This document shows, piece after piece, positions 22,638 through 33,600 of a DNA stretch of 64,000 bases. Numbering within the stretch: position 1 is the first letter of the stretch; every line of letters starts with the position of its first letter. The translations under genes were made by a program, and so were the position numbers. The DNA is from Cyclaneusma minus (taxonomy: Eukaryota; Ascomycota; Leotiomycetes; Marthamycetales; Marthamycetaceae). The stretch is from assembly GCA_037179335.1 (NCBI GenBank), contig JAKZHN010000021.1, positions 124,001-188,000 of the forward strand, read 5' to 3'. The notes beneath the pieces were generated by a model, which ran no database searches, was not told where the DNA came from, and saw only the letters and a program-made list of their open reading frames with translations.

Positions 22638-22850
22638 CTTTGAACCTGAAGCTTTAATATAAAAACGGCGCTATTTCCCTAAACGCGGAAATCAAATAAA
22701 AAGGCGACAAAAGGATTAGGAAACAAAGGCACGTTTTGAATTTGTAATTTGAATATAAACACAGCAAATTAACCAGGATTTAATATACCCTATCTTAATA
22801 AGTTCAAACACAACTTGAAAATTCGATTGAAATTGCCTTTTGGCACACAT
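22638..22850 (+). repeat. Dispersed repeat R1, RIP-mutated copy
   Basis: TTTGAACCTGAAGCTTTAATATAAAAACGG corresponds to the 10.38-kb copy with mainly G-to-A and C-to-T replacements on both strands (CACGGCGAG there, CACAGCAAA here). Confidence 0.75.
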
Positions 22851-23375
22851 CTCTGCGGCGCCAGCCAGGTCTCTCTACCATCATGGCCACTCCAGATCAT
22901 GACTTATACCATCTCCCGGCACCCAGTCGCGGGAAAAATGAAAAGCGTCGAAAATAAGGTAGGTACTCAATCTAGGCAGAGATGATCCAAACATTTAAAG
23001 CACACAGCTTGTCAGATATTCTCTGAACCCGTGATCTTCTCCAAGCCTTTTTTTCTTTTCTCTCAATGGCACTCACTGTACACGATGCTGCTGCAATATG
23101 TAGATCAATTCTACAGCCTCATTGCATTCCCACGCGGCATCCATGAAAAGCCATGCAATGCCATGTATTGCCCATCCTTCTATAGAGAGCCTAACACTAT
23201 ACGATGCCCTTCGACGCCACGAAAAAAACAATACACCGCGTGCCAAACCGACACCGTGAACCGGCTAACCCAACCATTCCCGCCAACACCGAATGCCTTT
23301 TGGAAACCATGCACCCAAAGTTCAAAGCTACCTGCGCAGACCGATCCCCTTTCCCTGCCACCCGCTCACTCAAAT
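22851..23375. other. Spacer downstream of the histidine kinase
   Basis: Three-prime flank of the minus-strand histidine kinase; short frames only, none with family signatures. Confidence 0.4.
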
Positions 23376-26300
23376 TCACGCAGCCCCCGGGTCCGGCTCG
23401 GCATTCGCCACCTCCTTCCTCCGATTTGCCTCCCAATTATCCAGCATCTTCCTCACCTCCTTGAAACTCACCGGTTTCGTCAAGAAAAGATCGATGCCAC
23501 TCAAATAAGCCTCGCTCTGGTCCCCGCTGCTCGCCAGACCCGTGAGCGCAATGACCAGCGCCGGCGTCAGCGGCGGCCTTCCGCGCCTTAGCAACTCATC
23601 ATTGCGCGCCTTCTCGAACGCGCGGATGCGGCGGGTGGCGCCGAAGCCGTCGAGCACCGGCATGGAGATATCCATGAAGATGATGTCGAAGCCGTGCGGG
23701 TCCTTCTCAAAGGCTTGCACGGCCTGCAGGCCGTCTTCGGCTTCCTCGATGTTGTTGTATTGGCGCTTGCGCATAAAGGTGCCGAGGAGACGCAGGTTGA
23801 TGCGGTTGTCGTCGACGAGGAGGAGGCGGGGGCTGGGCAGGATATTCTCGGCGGAAACCAGATGCTCCTCGGTCTCCTCGATGCTGACTTGTGAGGCTAG
23901 TGGATGCTGAGCGCGGAAAGGAACGGGAGTGACACTTTCGTCGTCGTCGTCGAAGGTGATGATTTTGGCTGGCGTGCTTTTGAGGTGGTCTTCGGACACA
24001 GGAAACGGAAACTCGTGATGCTGGTCTTGTGCAGTCGGCGTTGGAGACTCGATTGCTTTGCGAGCATTGTCGCTATCTGCTGCCAAACGAGTGCTGTCTA
24101 GCATTTCGCCGCCGTTGGGTGACAATTGGAATTCTCCAAAAACCTTGCTCAAATCGTTGGCTGCGTCTAGAGACTTTTGTGTGAGACCATGAACTAACGG
24201 ATCATCCGGTGTCGACAGCGGCTCTGTGCGATCGATACAGCCTAGTAAGGCTCGAGCTAGTTTGAAAGGCCCAAAGGGCTTCGCAATATAGCTGACATGA
24301 ATATCGCTTCGGTCGGCTAATAAGCTTGAACGATCAAACTTGGAGGTGTGTGAACACAACACCAGCACAGAAGATCCACACGCAGACCTGGGCATTTGGT
24401 CCACAGTGCTAGCTTCATTTAGTATGGTTATATCCGCCCTGACACTTGTCACAACTTGTAGCCCATACCACTGGGTTAAGAAATTCATGACCGAATTCTT
24501 GAGCAGATAGCCAGCTCGATGCTCTGTGGCATCATCGAAACCATACAAGGCGACAGTCCTCTGGGCGCCACGAGCTCGCAGCTCCGAAACCGATCCGTCG
24601 TGTTCTCGCAAAACAGCTCGAGGAGTGTTCGAATTTCCCGATGAATCCGAAGTACTCATCGGTAACTCCCGGAGCAGGGGAACGGTCACCTTGACCTCGG
24701 TGCCGACACCAAGTTCACTCTGTATCTGTATGTCGCCTTCCAGGAGAGCCACAATAGACCGAACGATGGAAAGACCCAACCCTGTCCCACTGGACAGGGA
24801 ATTCTCTTGAGCAAAAGGGGTAAAAAGTTTTGAGCGCAGGAACTCAGGCGCAATTCCTCTTCCTGTATCTGTCACGGTCAACGAGACCATCGAGCGTGGA
24901 ATAGATTCTGAAGTCCCGGCCACCTGCAGGTCTTCCATTTCAGCGGCGTCGAGTGTGACCTTTACGTGTCCGTGTGAAGTGTACTTTAGCGCATTACCAA
25001 GGAGGTTCATAATAACCCGCCGGAAGGCTCCTGGCTGCGTGATGAACTGGTAATCCTGGAAGCTCATATCCAATATAACAGAGACATCAAGAGATGGAAT
25101 TGATTGGCTAGGGCCAACAACGGATCCCGCAGCAGCAGACATCTTCTTCAGGTCCGACATCCTCCCGCCCCTTATACCAGCTACCTGATCAAAGCTTGAT
25201 GCAGTCGTATTCTGGAAGACGTGGCCTGCAAAGACACCCTCAACGACTTCCTCAGTTACCACTGATACATCGATTTCTCCAAAGAGCGACATCATCGGCA
25301 GATCAGACTGTCGGAGGGTCAGAGGGCCACCACCACCTCGAGGCGCTGATAGGCTTCTTGAGTCTTTCTTCCGCGACCTCCGCCAGTTCTTTTCGAAATG
25401 ATTTATCTTGGAAAAGTCGAGTATATGATTTATCGTGTCCAACAAGGTGCGGCCACATGACTCTATCGTCTCGACGAGTCCACGGGCAAATCCGTCCATA
25501 GTTTCCTCCCCGAGGAACTCAGCTGAGGCCAGGATCCCATGCAACGGCGAGCGCAGCTCGTGAGATATACTGCCGATAAAGTCGCTCTTCTTCTGATCTG
25601 CAATTTCCGTGTCAATTCGCGAACACTCCGCTATGACAGAGTTGCCGAACGCTTGCAAAAAGGCTAACTCGCCGTTTTTGGTAAGTACTCGGGTCGTTTC
25701 ATTGCTCCATAGAAAGCATGCACTCAGCCATCGCCCTCTGCTGGAGTCCCATAAAGGAGCGAACAGGATCTGGGAAGCGCCAGGAAAATGGCCCAACAAG
25801 AGCCTTGCTTCAGCCCGACTCCTCCGGCGAATATCGTTGTTTTCCGAGTGATTAGACGGAGCATCTTTGTTGTTTGTGGTTGCTAAAACTTCGTCCGACG
25901 CAGACAAAATTCTATCACCGCTGAAAGTCCACATCTTGCCTCGCGGATAGCGACGAAGGAAGCCATGGAGGGCCTTCTCGTGCAGAGGCATAAAGTATGA
26001 CGGACCTGGAGGCGTGTCACCATGAATAGAAGCCACTCTAGGGGTAGAAAACCCCAAAATCTCAGCCGGCTTCTCAGGTGCTATGGAAGCTAGAGAGAAA
26101 ACCTTGCTCGCAGTCATCGAGGGCTCTTTCGACGGTAGGTCCTCTAAAGCAGAAACCTCGAGCTCATCAGCAAAATCCATGTAGTCATTTGATCGCACAC
26201 TAGGATCGGGATTTCCAGGGGCGGGCTGCTGGCTGAACTCAGTATTGAAACCTTTGCGGGCATCATAGAAAATGGCCCCGCCATCGACCTCAAAAGCTTC

Positions 26301-27622
26301 GCGGATCAGATTTGCCGCCCTGGAGAACAGAACCGAATCTTCGGGCTCGTCTCCTTCTGTTAGATTTATGCAGGGACCATCGATAGGAGCCGCGCGCGGT
26401 GAGCCGACACTAAAGCTATCCACGTTTGACGTAGTGGTACCGTATGAAGCGTGACGTGAATCCTGAAGTTCATCGGTGGCAACCGAATGGGACATTATAC
26501 TCTCTTCCTTCTTAAGGAGTTCAGATGAGTAATGTTTCTGTTTCTCTTTTGCCTCCAAGTCGTTTACCGGTGTTTCACTGCAACTCGTCTCGGCTTTCGG
26601 GATGTGAACTGCTAAGTCGGCCTGGCCCATCACAGAGTTTTCTCCATCGTCGTCTTCGGCCTCCGTCTCGGCCTCCGCGAGCTGCCCACGACCTTCGACA
26701 AAAGACGCCAAGCCGCGGCTCATCTTCATACCCTTTCGATGCTCCTCTACTTCCCGTGTCATCTCCAAGTGTTGCATGACGGTACCACCGATAGTGCCAA
26801 GAAAACGAATGTCATCTTTGCTGAGGCCCTCACGACGAGGTTTGTCATCGACAACGAATATACTGCCGATGGGTATTCCGCACTTCGTGATCAGCGGCGT
26901 CCCGGCGTAAAATCTGATAAAAGGGGGCCCAGTAACAAAGGGCAGTTTGTTGAATCGCTCATCTTCCAGGAGATCAGACACTACGAAGGCCGCGTACTCG
27001 GTGGGCGACGGCGGGGGTTGTTGAATAGTCCTTGGATCCGGTCAGTATCTGTGCTGTAAGATGTGATAGTCTAAGGAGACGTACTTTTCGCATAGTCTGC
27101 CCGACTTATCAACGGTGGTACACCCGAGCCATAGACCATCGTCGGGACCATGTAGCCCGCTGTCGGCCAGATCGATTGTCTTGGTACTCTCGGCTATAAA
27201 ATACTGGTTTCGCGCATCGACGATACTACATCTGTATTAGCGATCGGAAAGATTTGAAGACATGTCTTCCCCCAAGTTACCTGACCATGGCCCTCTGGGC
27301 GCCCAGTCTCCAAGTCGCGAGTTGGCAGAAAGCGTTCAGAGCAGTGTCGGGAGACGATGTCATGTCCGAATGGCCGGCATCGTAATACGTGTCATAACTC
27401 TGGGCTGACGGGCCGTCTGAGGCAGCCGACGTCTCTTGAGGCTCGGGGGATAGACATGGCGCTGGTGCACCAGGCACAGTGCTCGGAGGCTGGAAATATC
27501 TATTCGCATTTGATCAGCAGCTGTAGATGTGCAAGCGGGAATGCTTGGACAGACTTGTAGACCTCGCGTGCCCTGGCACTTTCGGAGATCCCGTCTTGGA
27601 AGAGTTGGGCGATAGGCGCCAT
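23376..27622 (-). CDS. Fungal hybrid histidine kinase with response-regulator domain
   Basis: Four exons: 27622-27555, 27499-27281, 27225-27085, 27030-23376; introns 55, 55 and 54 nt. The last intron ends in an AAG with branch site TACTGAC. Product 1,360 residues. N-terminal: AREVYKYFQPP, then a GAF-like sensor (AFCQLATWRLGAQRAMVSIVD, LGCTTVDKSGRLCEK, PFIRFYAGTPL, GIPIGSIFVVDD). The kinase core has the phospho-acceptor His633 in SISHELRSPLHGIL, an N-box VIMNLLGNALKYTSHG and G-boxes DTGRGIAPEF and GTGLGLSIV. The C-terminal receiver has LLVDDN, phospho-acceptor Asp1263 in FMDISMPVLDGF and the Lys in LTKPVSF. No membrane segments, so a cytosolic osmo/stress-type phosphorelay sensor is likely. 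An in-frame TGA shortly upstream and an AG just before ATG 27622 leave room for an extra 5' exon. It diverges from the gene at 28507. Confidence 0.9.
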
Positions 27623-28506
27623 CTGCAGGGCCGTTACTCAGTTGGGGGCCTTTGGTGGCAGGGAGACGTGGTAGAGGCGTCGGACAGCACCAATAACTGG
27701 TGGAGGCAGTCGAGTGATGGCAGCATCGAAGAAGATGCAACTGGCAGATGGTCGATTGGTGGAAAGCACGTTGGCATCCTCAGTCTCGATGCGCCGGGCA
27801 ACAGAGGCTGAGCCGCGCATCGAACAGCGGTGGGCAATGCGGCGCGCGGTACGGAGTAAGAGCCAGGTTGGAGAGTATGATGGTATGCGAGTTCGAGCGC
27901 TCCCTGGCCGAGAAGTGGGTTTCGGTGAGACTTCACTTCAGAGTCCGCTCTTAGTAATGTCTCGAGGGCATCAATGTCGGGACGGGCGTCCGCCTTTGTG
28001 TCCGGTGGAATGATGGAATCAGGTCAAACTGCTGGAAGTTCTTTCTTTTATTGCAGAAAAGGAGGACGCCTTATTTACACCTCAGCGCTTCGCGGTCTGT
28101 TCCGCCGCCGCCGACTCGTGCCAGACTTGGCTGTCGATCCTTCCATGCAGTTCGAAGTTTAAACATGCGCCTTATGTTCGTCAATAGTAATTTATATTGT
28201 TGGAGCTTTACGCGAGTCAAGCAACATAGATGTGTCCAACTTAAAGGCTCTTGAATATGTCCAAGTTGGTCCGGAAGTGTGCCCGGCCCCGCGAGCTTGG
28301 TTGAGCGCCCACCCGCCAACGAGTAGTCTGACTGCCAAAGCGCTGATAGCGTAACGGCTCAAAATAACATATCCTGCCAGGCACCGAGGTAGCGACCAAA
28401 ACTGCCCTATGACGTCACGCCCGCTGCTAACCCGACCCTTCAACGTTCTCTGTCCACCAACTTGCCTCCTTGAGGCACTGATTCGGATTTCGACCGAAGA
28501 GTCAGA
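27623..28506. promoter_or_regulatory. Divergent intergenic region
   Basis: Shared upstream region of the leftward histidine kinase and the rightward gene at 28507. Open frames at 27634-27936 could be leader or an extra 5' exon of the kinase; no motif decides it. Confidence 0.4.
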
Positions 28507-29833
28507 ATGTCCAACCCGCCATCCCAGCCAGCCGATGCCATCCTCGAGCGCTGGCAGCAAGGCTCACATATCGCCGACAACAACTTCGAGACCTGCATCC
28601 GCAAGACCTTCGACCTGCCCGAGGATGACGACTATGTGTATAAGACCGAGGGCTTTCAGATGACTTTGGGCCAGATCCAGGAGAAGATCGATTCGGCAAC
28701 CAAATACGTATACCAAGTACACGATAAGCCTGTGGACGTGCGTGTGTTCCTACTCTCGAATACTCTTTTATAAAACAACAAACCGCTTTTTCCCTTTCTT
28801 ATTGTTCTTGCCGAGCACGTGACTCACACCCTCTCGAATCCAACAAGGACCGTTGAGTGCGATTTTGCTATGCGTGGTGGCCAAGCTGAAGAACATTTGT
28901 CAACTCATCTGCCATATCTTCTTTGCCATTTACAAGATACACAATAGCACAAAAATGTATAAAGTTTTCTATTGACTTTGTCACATTTATCCTCGTGGAG
29001 CTAACACAAACCGCCAGCTGCCCGATTCAGACATCACCGCCTATATCGACATCTTTTCCTCCACCACCGACACCACCAAAGCCCTCAACTCCTTCAAATC
29101 CAACGCCAAGAAGCTCTCACCCCGCGAAGGCGTCGCGCAGCACCTCCTCTCGCGCCGCCTCTTCCCCTCGTCCCTGAAATCCAGCAAGGTCAAAAAGCCC
29201 CACCCCAACCCTTATTTCGACATCTGGGCCTGGTCGTGCTACGAAACGCGCTTCATCGGCCCGCTCGGTGACCCCCACTATGGCGATCCTGACGCTGCAA
29301 AGAAAGCCCATCCCGTGCTACCCGTGTTCTATCATCATTTTGGCTGCATGTGTCCTTCTTATGAGGCACTTGGCGTTGTCTCCCAGCTTGTGGCTGCAGG
29401 GGGGAAAGATGGGGTGGTTGATATGGCGAGTGGCAATGGCTACTGGAGCTACATGTTGCGGCGATTGGGCGTCAAGACTACAGCAGTAGATAATTTGGCG
29501 TCTACATGGCGGACTATGTGGATTGAAGACACGGTCAAGATGAACGGAATCGACTACCTGACGCAACAGCGAGGTGCCAAAAACCAGGTGCTGTTGCTGG
29601 TGTACATGGTAGTGCGTTTCAACTTCACAAAACAGGTGCTGCGAGCATACAAAGGGGATACCATTGTGATTGCCGGGACGCAAAATGGCAACAGACTCAC
29701 GACCTTTGCCGATTGCACGGTCGAGGAGTATTTCGAGCAGGAGATGAAGACCTTCCAGCTCGTTGCGAGGTTTGCGCTCCCGTCGTTTGCAGGCAAGGAC
29801 GAGGCTTTGTACGTTTATCAGCGCAAGAAATGA
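28507..29833 (+). CDS. Methyltransferase-like Rossmann-fold protein
   Basis: Exons 28507-28737 and 29018-29833; the intron of 280 nt starts GTGCGT and ends GCTAACACAAACCGCCAG. Product 348 residues. N-terminal helical part (ILERWQQGSHIADNNFETCIRKTF), then a Lys-rich linker. The central segment DGVVDMASGNGYWSYMLRRLG looks like a class I SAM-binding motif I, followed by VKTTAVDN at the usual motif II place. The segment VLRAYKGDTIVIAGTQNGN resembles a late strand of such folds. It ends in ALYVYQRKK. I recognise the pattern as a conserved fungal protein of unknown function but no named enzyme. The first exon is alone before a long intron, so an alternative short form is possible. Confidence 0.75.
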
Positions 29834-30250
29834 ACGAACACTCGGTGCGGGTGTACTTGACTCGGGCCAATGTCTTTTGAAGCTTCCAAGCCGTCGCCGC
29901 CTCGAACTCAACTTCGGGTCTTCCAAGGTTTTCAGGCATCGCTCTTGTCTATCACCTTGGATAGTACGACCGAAACCCAGAGCTTTGGGCTTGAACGTCT
30001 CACGGTCTCAAAAATCATCCTATAAAACTTCAAGTCCAAGTCTACAAAGCAACCTTCAAGCAACTCTTAGCGGCAACTTCAAAGTATAAATTAGTTTGGT
30101 CGCTGTTGTGGCAGAGTGGCGTAAAGCGGTAGTATCAGCATTCAGAAAACATTGGTGTCTCAAGGTCCAGAACTTCACTTTCCGTTGCTACACTGTAAAG
30201 CCGACTTACAGTCTTTGCAATGCCCTGGAACAGACCATCCCCCTCTTTCC
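29834..30250. other. Intergenic spacer
   Basis: No gene supported. A TGGCAGAGTGGCG stretch at about 30111 resembles a tRNA A box but no full cloverleaf could be formed. Confidence 0.35.
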
Positions 30251-30500
30251 AGAGAGGCTTTCCAGAGAGGCTTTCCAGCGGCAGCCCCCAGCCTCAATCG
30301 TCCGGACACGTCGATGCGCAACAAAACAACCTGGCCCTCTTCCCGGCTCCCAGCTTCACCCCGTCCGGAAACGTCGAATGTGTAAAAAAACAGTCTATGC
30401 CCCTCCGCGGCAGCTAAATTTCCTTGCCACGGGACCAACCAGCTCTATCTCGTCCGGGCACGTCGACGTGCAACAAAACTCCCGCTACTTCTCCCCGGCC
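30250..30500 (+). repeat. Tandem/dispersed CGTCCGG-CACGTCGACGTGCAACAAAAC repeats
   Basis: Three copies: CGTCCGGACACGTCGATGCG (about 30299), CGTCCGGAAACGTCGAATGTG (about 30361) and CGTCCGGGCACGTCGACGTG (about 30450), each followed by CAACAAAAC or a variant and a pyrimidine-rich tail. A 12-bp unit, CCAGAGAGGCTT, is directly repeated at about 30250-30275. The core is the reverse complement of the repeats at 20.73-21.03 kb. Confidence 0.65.
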
Positions 30501-30682
30501 ACCCATCTACCTAGGTAGCACAGTAATAGCAGCGAATAGCATCACCGATTTCCATGAAAAGCGCACGTGTTTCAAGTTTGCATGTTCTTAGGATATTGGC
30601 AAATAAAACCTATGAAAACTAGATGGCTTTGGAAAAGTGTCCCAACACGTTCATAGTAGCATTACAGGACGAACACAAAGCA

Positions 30683-33600
30683 TCAAGTGCTCGAATCATG
30701 CAACCAGTCCTTCATGTGCCTCTCACCACTTCCCGCTTCCACATCCCACAGCCCATCCGAAGCCAGCTCTGGCAGCATAACCTCGCTCGCACTCCTAACT
30801 TTCCTCACATACTCCCGCTCAACATCTCCAAATATGCTACCCCTCTGACCAGCGGCCCCAGAACTCCACAACATATTCACATCAGCCTCCTTCTCCATCT
30901 GTTTGGCGCTAGTTTCATGCAGCCAATGCCTCCTCTGACCATCATCCAGAACCCGCGCATTCATCTCCCACAACCTGTCTGAAACCAGCGATGGCAGTAT
31001 AGTCTGCCTCGCGCCCTTAGCTTTCCTTACATACTCCTGTTTGACATTTCCAAAGATGCTACTATGCCGCTGGTGCGAATCCAAACTCCACAACGTATTC
31101 ACACCAACCGCACTCTCCTGCTTCTCCGGAGTGGGCACCCAAGTGAGCGTCTGAGATGGTCGCGTCTTTAGCTCTTCTGTTACATGCCAGGATTTCGGCT
31201 CCGAGTAGCTGGCAGCGAGAGCGTCTACTAAAGCCTCCTCCCAGTCCGCTGAAGACACAGCTTTCGGCTTTGAGTAGCTGGCAATCACAGCCTCTTCCAA
31301 AGCGTCCTCCCAGTTTGCGGAAGATACGGCTTTTGGCCTCGAATAGCTGGCAACAACAGCTTCTTCCAAAGCATCCTCCCAGTCGGACAAAGACACAGCC
31401 ACAGGCCTCTTCAAGCCCCTCTTCACCTCCAGTACATCATTGCCCCGTACCTCCGTTTCCGATCCCCTTTTCTTATCGAAGTCACTAGAAGCAATTTCCC
31501 TTAGCCTTGGCTGTTTGCGCTGATCTTTAGAAGCAGAAATGGCCGTAGTCTTTGGTCCCATTTCCCACCACGCTTTCATCACAGCAGTCGAAGCACGACC
31601 GATATTCTTCAGAGATGATGCTTTTGTGCTAACAGAAGCCAGCGAAAAGATCGACGATGTAGGAGAGGCCGAGGGAGATGTGCCGGTGGAGCTTGCGGGA
31701 CTGAGTGCGAGCGTGGATGAGGCGGAAATCCAATCAGGTGATGGGGATGCCGACCGAGATGGATGCCACAAGTTCTGAGACTGTAATTTTGGCAATGGTT
31801 TGGTATTCTGGCGAGGCTTGCGAGGCTTCGTGACGGCAGAGATCTGCGAATGGATAGAGAAAGCTGGGCCCGAGGCAGCAGCTGTGAAGGGCAAAACGGT
31901 GTTGTGGCCGGCTGCATGAAGCTTCTTCGACCATAGTGGTAGTCTCATTGGCGCCTTCTCGAATTGGTTCCATAAGTCCCGAGATTGCAATTTTGGCAAT
32001 GGTTTGGTATTCTGACGAGACTTGCGAGGATGCATGGTGGCAGACGTCTGAGACTCGCCAGAGAAAGTTGGGCCAGAGGCGGCAACTGTGAAAGATAGAA
32101 CGAGTTCGCGGCCGGCTGAGCGAGGCTTCTTCGACCATAGTTGTGGTCTCACCGGTACCTCCTGACGTCGATTCCACAAGTTCCGAGATTGCAATGTTGG
32201 CAATGGTTGCATACATTTACGAGGTTTGCGAGACATGTCGGTAGCGGCAGATGAATCGGTAGAGAACCTCGGACCAGAGGCAGCCACTGTAAAGGTAAGG
32301 GCTACTTTATCGCTATTTGTCAGGGGTCTCTTGGACCAAAGTCGTGGTTTCAATTCCGACCTTGTAGATGCTGGAAGGTTGGCAGATGCTGAGATCCAGT
32401 TCATCTGCTCGGTGTGCGGAGGCGGCGTCCATAATCCTCGAGAGTTGAGCTGAGCAACATCTCCTCTCTTGTATCGAGGAACCAGCACCATATTTTGGGC
32501 TGCTGGACTAAGGCCGGTCGCCCTGAATGTGGTACGGCGGATATGGGCCTGAAAAAGACCATCTGGGTGCGTCTCTTCGACACTTTTCTTGGATCTTTGC
32601 CAAAGCGGTACAGTTTGTGTCCGACTGGTCGATGCAAAGATCCAGTGCTTCTGCTTGGCAGATCGTGGAGCCGCCCACAGCCCTTGTGACTCAAGTTGAG
32701 CAATACCGGCTCTTTTATATCGAGGAGCGAACATAATGCCCTTTGCCGCTGGATCAAGACTGGTCACCTTGAATGTTGTACGGGAGATATGGGCCTGGAA
32801 AAGCCCATCCGGATGCGTCTTGACAAAACTTTCGGGTCTTTCCCAGAGTAGTTGTCTCGTACGCGTAGAGACGGCTATAGCAGATTTTGGGCGACTGGTA
32901 GATGCCAAGATCCAATTATTCTGCTCGGGAGACGGCGGAGACGTCCACAGCTCTTGAGACTCAAGTCGAGAAATATCGGCTTTTTTGTATCGAGGAGCGA
33001 ACGTCAAGTCCTTTGCTGCTGGACTGAGACTGGTCGTCTTGAAGGTCAGTCGACGGCCTTGGCTCTGCCAGAGTCCATCGGAACGCACTTCTTCAACGGC
33101 ATTTTTAGGCTGTGTCCAGAGAGCATTCGTTGGTTCGGATCTGTCGATTCTACTAGACCACATCTTGATTGAAGGATTTCCAACTGGGGCCGATACCGGC
33201 AAGCTCCAAAGGTCCCGGCTCTCGAGAACTGGCATCTGCTTGCTAAGTCCAGAGTTTGAGCGAGTGGCTATACCTGTAGCCTTTTGATACTTTAGCCAAA
33301 CGTGGGTCGCTGGTTGCGGCAACCCAAGATTCTTTACAGCCTCCTTAACACTTGGAGTCCAGAGCAGGTCCCTTGATTGCGCGCAGATTGTAGTCGTTTG
33401 CTTTGATGCGCTGACCCTGTCAGACCACATCTTGATCGAATCGCTATCTTGAGTTGATGCAGCCATCCTCCAAAGCTCCCGGCTCTCCAGAGTTGGGAGC
33501 TGCGTGGCGGATCCAGATTTTGAGCGCGCTATGATGCCCGTAACATTTTGATACTCGCGCCAAATAGAGGGTGATGGTTGCGGTAGCCCAAAGTTGCTCG

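Noticed and set aside
30105..30185. tRNA-like A box TGGCAGAGTGGCG
   Set aside because: No matching acceptor or T stem could be formed and no GGTTCGAATCC-like B box is at the right distance.
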